Assembly (NCBI GenBank): GCA_038064935.1
Contig: JBBTRZ010000034.1
Span: forward strand, 1-14,817
Direction of reading: 5' to 3'
DNA from: JAGVGK01 sp038064935
GTDB taxonomy: Bacteria > Patescibacteriota > Minisyncoccia > Phycocordibacterales > JACOZG01
Length of the DNA stretch: 14,817 bases
A model generated the notes under the pieces. It saw nothing but the letters and a program-made list of their open reading frames with translations, searched no databases and was not told the DNA's origin. Both the position numbers and the translations under genes were made by a program. Positions 1 through 4,032 of the stretch are shown piece by piece (position 1 is the first letter of the stretch; each line of letters begins with the position of its first letter).

Positions 1-20
1 CATATTTTGTACGGCTTTTT

Positions 21-29
21 TGTGGATAA
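21..29 (-). promoter_or_regulatory. DnaA-box-like 9-mer
   Basis: The minus strand reads TTATCCACA, identical to the consensus DnaA box. It follows a short hairpin on the same strand (CTCAC, loop CACCCCGA, GTGAG). It stands alone, so it is not evidence of a replication origin. One further perfect copy and three copies of the 8-base core occur elsewhere in the window, none inside the rpoB-rpoD block. Confidence 0.35.
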
Positions 30-46
30 CTCACTCGGGGTGGTGA

Positions 47-382
47 GGAGTTACTGAACTAGGAGTTGATAATTATGGAGAATATGTCGTTGATATCTGT
101 ACATCAAATGCTCCAGGCGGTCTACGAAATCTTACGAAAGCGGCGAACGATGCTATTGGGGGAAGGTGGAATGCAACTAATTTTACATCTACTGTCATTG
201 AGTGTAATCAAAATACCTCAGCCGGAACCCAAGCTTCTAAATGGGCGGCGCAAGCTGATCTTAATCTTTTGAATAATATTCCTCGTTATTATTGCGTGGA
301 CAGCTTTGGTTTTTCTGGAGAGAGAAACACGCCGCTTGCCAATGGTAATACTGATGCATTGTCATCTTGCCCATCGTCTTAA
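47..382 (+). pseudogene. C-terminal remnant of a type IV pilin-like protein
   Basis: An open frame runs from just after a TGA at 44-46 to TAA at 380-382 and contains no plausible start codon, so this is the 3' part of a gene whose 5' part is missing or out of frame. The readable product is about 111 residues. It begins around GVDNYGEYVVDIC, is rich in Asn, Ser, Thr and Gly, and has four cysteines (in DICTS, VIECNQ, RYYCVD and SSCPSS). A YYCVDS motif near a Cys-containing C-terminus and a YVVD segment are typical of the C-terminal beta-sheet domain of pilins and pseudopilins from Patescibacteria; this comparison is from memory, not a search. The hydrophobic N-terminal helix and prepilin cleavage site are not visible in any frame of bases 1-46, although the window begins there. 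It could be a truncated gene, a frameshifted gene, or an assembly boundary. Confidence 0.5.
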
Positions 383-396
383 GCCCAAGGGCCAAG

Positions 397-425
397 TTGC
401 TCACGGTGGTGAAGGGTGCTAGGAT
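397..425 (+). promoter_or_regulatory. Promoter of the DUF433/DUF5615 pair, apparently leaderless
   Basis: A -10 hexamer TAGGAT (420-425) is preceded by TGC, giving an extended -10. A weak -35, TTGCTC (397-402), lies 17 nt upstream. Transcription would be expected to start about 7 nt after the -10, at or next to the ATG at 433, so the mRNA would have no leader. The same 12 bases TGCTAGGATAAC recur at the promoter after rpoD. Confidence 0.5.
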
Positions 426-432
426 AACTCGC

Positions 433-672
433 ATGTCTTATTTACAACGCATTGAAGTTAATCCTAAAATTCTTGCGGGCAAACCGGTTATTAAGGGTAC
501 CCGTATTCCCGTGGCACTTATCTTAGATCTATTAGCGAAGGGTTATACTATCGCGCGTATTCTAGAATCTTACCCTAATCTTACTAGGCCGGGTGTCTTA
601 GCCGCGATTCAATATTCTCGGGAGCGAATCAATCGTGAGATGATTGTACCTTTTGCGTTAGTTGGCAGATAG
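433..672 (+). CDS. DUF433 antitoxin (VapB-like, COG2442 type)
   Basis: This 79-residue protein matches the DUF433 pattern closely: a short N-terminal strand (YLQRIEVNP), the hallmark KILAGKPVIKGTRIPV segment (residues about 13-28), then a helix-turn-helix-like region (ILDLLAKGYTIARILESYPNLT). DUF433 proteins are DNA-binding antitoxins paired with DUF5615 PIN-like toxins, and the expected partner starts 11 nt downstream. The frame is open further upstream to 367, but 433 is chosen because homologues begin at this MSYL-like sequence and because the -10 element at 420-425 would place transcription start at this ATG. No Shine-Dalgarno sequence precedes it. Autoregulation of the pair by this protein is usual for such systems but is not shown by the sequence. 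Confidence 0.85.
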   Translation: MSYLQRIEVNPKILAGKPVIKGTRIPVALILDLLAKGYTIARILESYPNLTRPGVLAAIQYSRERINREMIVPFALVGR

Positions 673-683
673 TCGTCGGGTCA

Positions 684-1043
684 ATGCGATTATTGCTCGA
701 TGCGAATTTGTCTCCAGAGACCGCTAGTTTTTTACGGTCTTTGGGTTTTGACGCAGAGAGTTTAATTGAAATGGGTTTAGGTGCGATGATAGATGAGAAG
801 GTGTTTCAATTGGCACAGCAAGAAAGCAGGACGCTCATTACCTTTGATCTAGATTTTGGTGAGATGTATTATTTTGCCACGTCTAAGAAATTAAATGTTA
901 TTGTCTTACGGCTTAATGATCAACGGGTGGAATCGGTTAATGTTGTCCTAGAGCAGTTTTTAAAGACCCAGGCCGATTTATTTGAGAACAAAAATAAACG
1001 CCTGATTATTATTAATGATAGTGGTATACGCATTAGTGAGTAG
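684..1043 (+). CDS. DUF5615 PIN-like toxin (VapC-like, COG4634 type)
   Basis: This 119-residue protein is of the DUF5615/Mut7-C-like PIN fold, predicted to be a metal-dependent RNase acting as the toxin of the upstream DUF433 antitoxin. The N-terminal strand MRLLLDANLSP carries the first acidic residue (D6). The helix around residue 37 (MIDEKVFQLAQQ) supplies D37, and the TFDLDFG motif supplies D55 and D57, together the acidic set expected of a PIN active site. The C-terminus (VNVVLEQFLKTQADLF) is helical, followed by a final strand. Length is normal for the family and no lesion is visible. Start and stop agree with the toxin-second gene order. Active-site assignments are by motif; substrate is unknown. 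Confidence 0.82.
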   Translation: MRLLLDANLSPETASFLRSLGFDAESLIEMGLGAMIDEKVFQLAQQESRTLITFDLDFGEMYYFATSKKLNVIVLRLNDQRVESVNVVLEQFLKTQADLFENKNKRLIIINDSGIRISE

Positions 1044-1081
1044 GTCTTGGAATAATTTTGCTGTTTTTTGTTTGACTGCCG

Positions 1082-1090
1082 TGTTACGAT
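1082..1090 (+). promoter_or_regulatory. Possible extended -10 promoter of a short transcript
   Basis: TGT followed by TACGAT (1085-1090) resembles the extended -10 elements elsewhere in the window, but no good -35 lies 16-18 nt upstream; TTGACT at 1072-1077 is too close. Transcription from here would begin near the ATG at 1098, which opens a five-codon reading frame (MKKYN) ending in TGA at 1113-1115, followed by the hairpin terminator at 1128-1162. A perfect TATAAT hexamer also lies at 1107-1112, without a good -35. Confidence 0.25.
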
Positions 1091-1127
1091 GACCCACATG
1101 AAAAAATATAATTGAAATCTCGACCGA

Positions 1128-1162
1128 AGACCGTGTGGTTCGCCCTGCGGTCTCTCTTTTTT
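1128..1162 (+). terminator. Intrinsic terminator
   Basis: Stem AGACCG (1128-1133) pairs with CGGTCT (1148-1153) across a GC-rich, partly paired 14-nt interior, followed by CTC and a run of six T (1157-1162). It ends either the DUF433/DUF5615 mRNA, whose last stop is at 1043, or the short transcript suggested at 1082-1162. Confidence 0.65.
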
Positions 1163-1179
1163 AATTATCCACCTCACCA
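1163..1179 (+). repeat. Intergenic repeat copy 1 (DnaA-box-like)
   Basis: The 17 bases AATTATCCACCTCACCA match the copy at 3273-3289 at 16 of 17 positions. Both contain TTATCCACC, one base from the DnaA-box consensus. Both follow a hairpin, and both are followed by a CCGC...GCGGTGTTTTTT terminator: about 5 nt later here, about 100 nt later in the other copy. Confidence 0.55.
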
Positions 1180-1183
1180 AGGA

Positions 1184-1205
1184 CGCCGCGACAGCGGTGT
1201 TTTTT
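1184..1205 (+). terminator. Second intrinsic terminator in tandem
   Basis: CGCCGC pairs with GCGGTG across a GACA loop (one G-T pair), followed by a run of T at 1200-1205. Stem and T-run nearly duplicate the terminator at 3388-3408. Two terminators within 80 nt isolate the downstream gene from the first toxin-antitoxin unit. Confidence 0.7.
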
Positions 1206-1223
1206 CGTATGATTTGCAATTTG

Positions 1224-1232
1224 TGTTAAACT
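1224..1232 (+). promoter_or_regulatory. Extended -10 element before the small membrane protein
   Basis: TGT plus TAAACT (1227-1232) forms an extended -10, with no convincing -35 because the upstream bases are the T-run of a terminator. It implies a leader of roughly 10-15 nt before the ATG at 1251. The surrounding TGTGTTAAACTC is nearly repeated as TGTGTTAGACTC at 3963-3974 before another gene. Confidence 0.35.
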
Positions 1233-1250
1233 CAAACGACTACTAATTCT

Positions 1251-1565
1251 ATGCGTGAAGTGGGTAATCCAACGACAAAAATATCGATCTTTGTGCTATC
1301 GGTTTATGTTTTTATTTCAGAACTCTATTGGTTGATCCAAGCCGGCCCAGAGGTCACAAACGATTTAGATAATTTTCCCATTTTTATTTTTCGATTTTTA
1401 TTGTTCATGGCTTTAGTCTGGTCTCTTGTTGGTCGAGTCGCCTATTATTTTGATTTACACTCGGGAATGATTGCTGACGATATAAAATTTCACCTACCCA
1501 GACAAGCCCTCGTCTTCATTTTAACAATAATTATGGTCATTCAAATCCTAAGTGCCGTTTTGTAA
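1251..1565 (+). CDS. Small integral membrane protein, three predicted helices
   Basis: This 104-residue protein is not recognised as a named family. Three hydrophobic stretches are visible: residues about 10-31 (ISIFVLSVYVFISELYWLI), 42-66 (FPIFIFRFLLFMALVWSLVG) and 85-104 (ALVFILTIIMVIQILSAVL). A short acidic loop (PEVTNDLDN) lies between the first two, and a loop with HSGMIADD and KFHLPRQ between the second and third. It ends directly in the third helix. The gene stands alone between tandem terminators and the hicBA promoter. Its place among toxin-antitoxin genes could suggest a host-interaction or stress role, but nothing in the sequence demonstrates one. The first ATG is used, without a Shine-Dalgarno sequence. 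Confidence 0.6.
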   Translation: MREVGNPTTKISIFVLSVYVFISELYWLIQAGPEVTNDLDNFPIFIFRFLLFMALVWSLVGRVAYYFDLHSGMIADDIKFHLPRQALVFILTIIMVIQILSAVL

Positions 1566-1573
1566 GCGGTAAA

Positions 1574-1602
1574 TTGACCTAGAGCTCTAATTTTGCTAAA
1601 TT
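1574..1602 (+). promoter_or_regulatory. hicBA promoter, leaderless
   Basis: A -35 TTGACC (1574-1579), a 17-nt spacer and an extended -10 (TGC, then TAAATT at 1597-1602) form one of the best promoters in the window. The ATG at 1609 lies 6 nt after the -10, where transcription itself should start, so the transcript would be leaderless. It starts just after the stop codon of the membrane protein gene. Confidence 0.6.
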
Positions 1603-1608
1603 AAACTC

Positions 1609-1956
1609 ATGTTCAGAAAATTTGTTTTCAATTCAAGTCAAATTTTGCGTCAACTGGGCCTGTCTTTCGACGAAAGGAGTAATCCCAGCGTTATCCGCAT
1701 GCAGGAAGAAATTCATCGTCTCGGCGGGGGAGTCAAATTTAAAATCGAGCATCATCCTGACGGCAGTTGGTCAGCCGAATCAATTAATGTGGACGGAATT
1801 ATTACCGGTAGTGATGATGTCAGGGAAACTAATTCTATGATCAAGGACGCAATTTTTACCTATTATGAAATCCCTTCTTATTTGTGCGATGACGGGCTTC
1901 TAAAATCCGATAACGAACCAGTGACTGTGACCCAGGCGGTTTATGTTACCAGATAA
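1609..1956 (+). CDS. hicB: HicB-like antitoxin
   Basis: This 115-residue protein has a HicB-type partial RNase-H-like fold. The segment at residues about 42-75 (VKFKIEHHPDGSWSAESINVDGIIT, then SDDVRETNSMIKDAI) follows the HicB pattern of an N-terminal strand, a DG-W-A-S turn and a helix after the GxxT-like position. The family role is to bind and neutralise the HicA RNase and, in many systems, to repress the operon. About 40 N-terminal residues precede the core (FRKFVFNSSQILRQLGLSF), longer than in minimal HicB proteins; they contain an amphipathic helix and could carry DNA-binding or dimerisation functions. The gene ends 2 nt before hicA. The order is antitoxin first, opposite to Escherichia coli hicAB. 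Confidence 0.72.
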   Translation: MFRKFVFNSSQILRQLGLSFDERSNPSVIRMQEEIHRLGGGVKFKIEHHPDGSWSAESINVDGIITGSDDVRETNSMIKDAIFTYYEIPSYLCDDGLLKSDNEPVTVTQAVYVTR

Positions 1957-1958
1957 AT

Positions 1959-2195
1959 ATGAAAGGTGGGCTGTCAGATCTCAAACAGAAAGATTGGATT
2001 CGAGCATGTCAGAAATTGGGTTTAACCGTTGATTGTTCCAAAGGCAAGGGCAGTCACTGTCTGATTATCAATCCACAAACCCATAAGCAGTACACGCTTC
2101 AAAAGAAGTTGCACAAATTCATCAACCTTAAAATATTCAAAAAGTTGCTCGAATGGGGTTTCGAAGAATCGGCTATTTGGGAGGCATTGGGGTAA
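1959..2195 (+). CDS. hicA: HicA-like mRNA interferase toxin
   Basis: This 78-residue protein has a HicA double-stranded-RNA-binding-like fold. The pattern is an N-terminal helix (KQKDWIRACQKLGLTVD), a strand carrying the KGKGSHCLIIN motif with the catalytic histidine at H33, a hydrophilic turn and strand (THKQYTLQKK), and a C-terminal helix (FKKLLEWGFEESAIWEAL) like the final helix of HicA. HicA cleaves mRNA to slow growth and is blocked by HicB, encoded immediately upstream. The expected residues are present and the reading frame is complete, so it looks functional. The IS982-family element is inserted 63 nt after its stop codon and leaves the gene intact. Confidence 0.78.
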   Translation: MKGGLSDLKQKDWIRACQKLGLTVDCSKGKGSHCLIINPQTHKQYTLQKKLHKFINLKIFKKLLEWGFEESAIWEALG

Positions 2196-2253
2196 GTACC
2201 CGCGCCCCCCCGTCCTCCTCTCCGGCCACCACGCTAAGATTGATGATTTTCGT

Positions 2254-2258
2254 AGAAT
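2254..2258. repeat. Target-site duplication, left
   Basis: AGAAT abuts the outer end of the left inverted repeat and is repeated identically at 3239-3243 beyond the right inverted repeat, as expected for duplication of a 5-bp target. The match extends to GTAGAAT if the last two bases of the right inverted repeat are counted. Confidence 0.75.
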
Positions 2259-2278
2259 ACTTTGAATTACGAAACTCC
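2259..2278 (+). repeat. IS left inverted repeat
   Basis: This 20-bp terminal repeat pairs with 3219-3238 with one mismatch (G against A at its position 13). Confidence 0.85.
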
Positions 2279-2311
2279 ACCAGTGGATAATTTTGAAGGC
2301 AACCCAAAACT

Positions 2312-2332
2312 CCTCGGCTGGCCGAAGTTTTT
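2312..2332 (+). terminator. Possible bidirectional terminator inside the left end of the IS
   Basis: CCTCGG, loop CTGG, CCGAAG is followed by TTTTT on the plus strand. On the minus strand the same hairpin is followed by AGTTTTGG. It could stop read-through from hicBA antisense to the transposase and also end the transposase mRNA. Confidence 0.5.
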
Positions 2333-2361
2333 CAAAAATCATTTTCATAACAACAACTGGT

Positions 2362-3162
2362 CTAGCCGAGCACGTAGGCTAGAAGCGTGTAACCGTAGTT
2401 TGCCAAGTAACCGTCAACTGATCGGGGAAGAGAAGAAACCAAGAGAAAAAACTCTTTCAAAACTCTAAAATGTTTTTCAATCTGCATTCTGGTATCGTAG
2501 AGTTTGTTCTGTAATTTCGTGGCCAATTTTTTCATGTTGGCTCGGGGTTTGGCAATGAGTATCCGTCGGTTTTCAATGAAGAAATCTTTGGCCAAATCTT
2601 TGGAGATGTAACCGGCATCAGCGATGAAGATTCCCGCTAAATCACGATTGATTATCTGGAAAATCTTTCGGTCGTTGCCACTCGCTGACGAGAAGTGAAC
2701 ACCAAGCAGTTTGCCTTTAAGATCGAAGGTCGTGTTCATTTTAAGCCCATAATACAAGCCTTTTCCTGAATGTCCCCAAGAAGCGAGCCCATTTAATGTT
2801 TTGTGATTTTTGGCGTTCTTGTTGAGACAGACGGGGAGATCGGTGGAGTCGGTGTGTTTGATGGGATGAGAGTTTTTGGCACTTAATCTCATCAGAATTT
2901 GCAAGACCAGGAAGGTTTCTTTGGCAAACTTATTTAAGAGAACAGTCAGGGTTTTGTAGGAAGCGGAAAGATCAAATATCTGATGCAATGATTTTTTTGT
3001 TTTGATGCCTTGCTTCTTCCAAAAGATGCCGAGCGAGATGATAGTTTCTGGAGAAATTGATAATGGTCGACCAGTGCTTTTAGTCAATTTTAGTTGCAGT
3101 TGTTTGGTTATGAATTGGACTTTTGTTAGTATGAAATGGTAGGGTTTGATTGTGGTATTCAT
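2362..3162 (-). CDS. IS982-family DDE transposase
   Basis: This 266-residue transposase belongs to the IS982 type of RNase-H-like DDE enzymes, which cut and rejoin the IS ends. The catalytic triad can be placed at D105 (HTDSTDLPVC), D182 (IFIADAGY) and E229 (TRMQIEKHF), with spacings of 77 and 47 residues. Also typical are the WGHSGKGLYYGLKMN segment (residues about 129-143), the SGNDRK turn (161-166) and the KPRANMKK strand before the E motif. The N-terminal 100 residues are helical, with a GRPLSISPETIISL segment. The protein is slightly short for the family but shows no frameshift or missing catalytic residue. The ATG at 3162-3160 directly follows an imperfect hairpin in the mRNA (3192-3163) that may limit translation. 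IS982 assignment is by motif memory. Confidence 0.9.
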   Translation of the reverse strand: MNTTIKPYHFILTKVQFITKQLQLKLTKSTGRPLSISPETIISLGIFWKKQGIKTKKSLHQIFDLSASYKTLTVLLNKFAKETFLVLQILMRLSAKNSHPIKHTDSTDLPVCLNKNAKNHKTLNGLASWGHSGKGLYYGLKMNTTFDLKGKLLGVHFSSASGNDRKIFQIINRDLAGIFIADAGYISKDLAKDFFIENRRILIAKPRANMKKLATKLQNKLYDTRMQIEKHFRVLKEFFLLVSSLPRSVDGYLANYGYTLLAYVLG

Positions 3163-3192
3163 ACAAGCGGGCTCAGCAATGAGCCTGTTTGT
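3163..3192 (-). promoter_or_regulatory. Hairpin abutting the transposase start codon
   Basis: Thirteen bases on each side of a 4-nt loop are complementary. On the plus strand all 13 positions pair (two G-T); on the transposase mRNA strand there are two A-C mismatches. The stem ends at the base before the transposase ATG. A hairpin here could hide the start codon in transcripts reading in from outside, as known for other insertion sequences. On the plus strand it is followed by a T-rich stretch. Confidence 0.4.
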
Positions 3193-3218
3193 ATTTTATA
3201 TTAAAACGCAGAGAAAGG

Positions 3219-3238
3219 GGAGTTTTGTAATTCAAAGT
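3219..3238 (-). repeat. IS right inverted repeat
   Basis: This 20-bp terminal repeat matches the left end with one mismatch and is followed directly by the AGAAT duplication. Confidence 0.85.
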
Positions 3239-3243
3239 AGAAT
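3239..3243. repeat. Target-site duplication, right
   Basis: AGAAT is identical to 2254-2258 and directly adjoins the right inverted repeat. Confidence 0.75.
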
Positions 3244-3249
3244 AGAAAG

Positions 3250-3271
3250 ACTGGGAGAAATTCCTCCCAGT
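3250..3271 (+). terminator. Perfect 8-bp hairpin, possible former hicBA terminator
   Basis: ACTGGGAG (3250-3257), loop AAATTC, CTCCCAGT (3264-3271) forms a perfect stem but lacks a T-run (GAATTATCC follows). Before the IS inserted it would have stood about 70 nt beyond hicA, where a terminator or mRNA-stabilising hairpin would be expected. It directly precedes intergenic repeat copy 2. Confidence 0.4.
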
Positions 3272-3272
3272 G

Positions 3273-3289
3273 AATTATCCACCCCACCA
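3273..3289 (+). repeat. Intergenic repeat copy 2 (DnaA-box-like)
   Basis: AATTATCCACCCCACCA differs from 1163-1179 at one base and contains TTATCCACC. Its last base abuts the -35 of the small-RNA promoter, so any protein bound here would contact that promoter. Confidence 0.55.
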
Positions 3290-3317
3290 TTGAAAGTTAT
3301 TTTAAATTTGCTATAGT
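3290..3317 (+). promoter_or_regulatory. Small-RNA promoter
   Basis: A -35 TTGAAA (3290-3295), 16-nt spacer and -10 TATAGT (3312-3317) preceded by TGC (extended -10) form a strong housekeeping promoter. Transcription should begin near 3324, at the first base of the long stem of the candidate RNA. Confidence 0.65.
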
Positions 3318-3323
3318 GTAGTT

Positions 3324-3408
3324 GGTGTTTGGAGGGCCTGGCCCTGTCACGGCTATTCCAAGCTGTAGCCAGACACCGTCAAAGGATACCGCGCAAGCGG
3401 TGTTTTTT
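3324..3408 (+). ncRNA. Candidate free-standing structured small RNA of about 85 nt
   Basis: Between a good promoter and an intrinsic terminator lies a compact, GC-rich sequence that folds by eye into a three-way junction. The closing stem GGTGTTTGG (3324-3332) pairs with CCAGACACC (3369-3377), 9 bp with one G-T pair. The first branch is the hairpin AGGGCCTGGCCCT (3333-3345). The second is either ACGGCT/AGCTGT (3349-3354 with 3361-3366) or GGCTA/TAGCC (3351-3355 with 3366-3370); these two are mutually exclusive. A short linker leads to the terminator. The only gene just downstream is on the opposite strand, converging, so this is not a riboswitch leader. No reading frame of note lies inside. 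It does not match any RNA class I know. It could be a regulatory RNA of the neighbouring region or a lineage-specific RNA. Confidence 0.55.
3388..3408 (+). terminator. Intrinsic terminator of the small RNA
   Basis: ACCGC pairs with GCGGT across a GCAA tetraloop (3388-3401), followed by G and six T (3403-3408). It closely resembles the terminator at 1184-1205. Confidence 0.75.
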
Positions 3409-3421
3409 GATTCTAAGGTAA

Positions 3422-3907
3422 CTATTCTGTTTCCAAATTACCGCTATGCATAACCCTTTTGCTTGAAATTCTATCAATACCCCAAAATGGGATTATGCTC
3501 CAAAAATGTTTTTCACCACCCGAAACTTCCTTAACGATTACTTTCACCCGGACATTCTCAAGAACAGCCATAAACTCGTAAAATGAGACATCTTTAAGAA
3601 CCTTTTCCCAACGACTGTGAGTCTTCTGAATTTCAAAACACTTAGTGTGCCAAATACCTTGGACGGTTCGAGATAATTTAAGAACTTCTGGTGCGAGATG
3701 GATTAGTTTCAGGCGAGAATATTGGTCTTCCCTTGATCTTGCTTGTTCGTCCGATTTGAATTTTAAATGTCTAATTCCTTTTGCGTTAAACGAGATCTTT
3801 TCTGCGAAGTACGGGCAACGCACTGCCCCAATTTCGTTATAAAATTTCTCGGCCGTTTCTTTAGTTGCTGTAAAATCTGCTTCGCCTTTGAAATTAAATT
3901 TTCCCAT
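3422..3907 (-). CDS. Uncharacterised protein, possible RelE/barnase-like nuclease domain
   Basis: This 161-residue cytoplasmic protein is not firmly recognised. It begins with polar sequence (FKGEADFTATKETAEKFYNEIGAV), then has RCPYFAEKISFNAKGIRHLKFKS (residues 30-52, with R46 and H47), a helical, charged region (DEQARSREDQYSRLKLIHLAPEVLKL), a strand (TVQGIWHTKCFEI), another helix (FYEFMAVLEN) and a strand pair (VRVKVIVKEVSGGEKHFWSIIPFWG, residues 119-143). The order of helices and strands ending in a basic hairpin and a conserved-looking FWSIIP motif recalls the compact BECR nuclease fold of RelE, barnase and related toxins. That is a weak inference by eye. It has its own promoter and no partner in the same direction. 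Confidence 0.6.
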   Translation of the reverse strand: MGKFNFKGEADFTATKETAEKFYNEIGAVRCPYFAEKISFNAKGIRHLKFKSDEQARSREDQYSRLKLIHLAPEVLKLSRTVQGIWHTKCFEIQKTHSRWEKVLKDVSFYEFMAVLENVRVKVIVKEVSGGEKHFWSIIPFWGIDRISSKRVMHSGNLETE

Positions 3908-3916
3908 ATAACTGGC

Positions 3917-3946
3917 ATTCTATCTTGTCACCATCTCGATTTGCAA
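3917..3946 (-). promoter_or_regulatory. Promoter of the minus-strand protein
   Basis: On the minus strand TTGCAA (3946-3941), an 18-nt spacer and TAGAAT (3922-3917) lie 9 nt before the ATG at 3907, leaving a leader of only 2-3 nt. The palindromic TTGCAA is shared with the divergent direction. Confidence 0.5.
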
Positions 3947-3964
3947 GACGAGCTAGCTTTCCTG

Positions 3965-3973
3965 TGTTAGACT
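3965..3973 (+). promoter_or_regulatory. Extended -10 before the membrane-anchored protein
   Basis: TGT plus TAGACT (3968-3973) resembles the element at 1224-1232. It gives a leader of about 50 nt to the ATG at 4033. A perfect TATAAT at 4015-4020 is an alternative that would leave a leader of about 5 nt. Confidence 0.35.
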
Positions 3974-4032
3974 CAATTAGATTATTCGAGAAGTTTATTG
4001 GCATCTACTTTAGTTATAATACATTCTTGAGA

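Larger units (their letters stand above)
2259..3238 (-). mobile_element. Complete IS982-family insertion sequence (980 bp)
   Basis: The element is bounded by 20-bp terminal inverted repeats: ACTTTGAATTACGAAACTCC at 2259-2278 and, reading inward from the right on the minus strand, ACTTTGAATTACAAAACTCC at 3219-3238 (19 of 20 identical). A 5-bp AGAAT duplication flanks it. One transposase gene on the minus strand fills most of it. The size (980 bp), single transposase and ends beginning AC fit the IS982 family. The intact frame, near-identical ends and perfect duplication suggest recent insertion. It sits between hicA and a hairpin plus small-RNA locus. Removing it and one duplication would put the hairpin at 3250-3271 about 70 nt after hicA. 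Confidence 0.88.

Noticed and set aside
44..46. TGA read as glycine (code 25), which would extend the pilin frame
   Set aside because: dnaG and rpoD end at TGA at family-typical lengths, and the dnaG TGA forms an ATGA overlap with rpoD. The code is standard.
1072..1077. TTGACT as -35 of the TACGAT element
   Set aside because: The spacer would be 7 nt, far too short.
2196..2253. C-rich stretch after hicA as a possible terminator or repeat
   Set aside because: No convincing stem and no T-run on the plus strand. It is only an unusual composition patch.
3324..3377. tRNA-like arrangement: 7-bp acceptor-like stem stacked on a 5-bp stem (TAGCC then AGACACC)
   Set aside because: Only 54 nt long, with no anticodon arm and no CCA, and the loop is 10 nt without TTCGA. 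Better described as a three-way junction.
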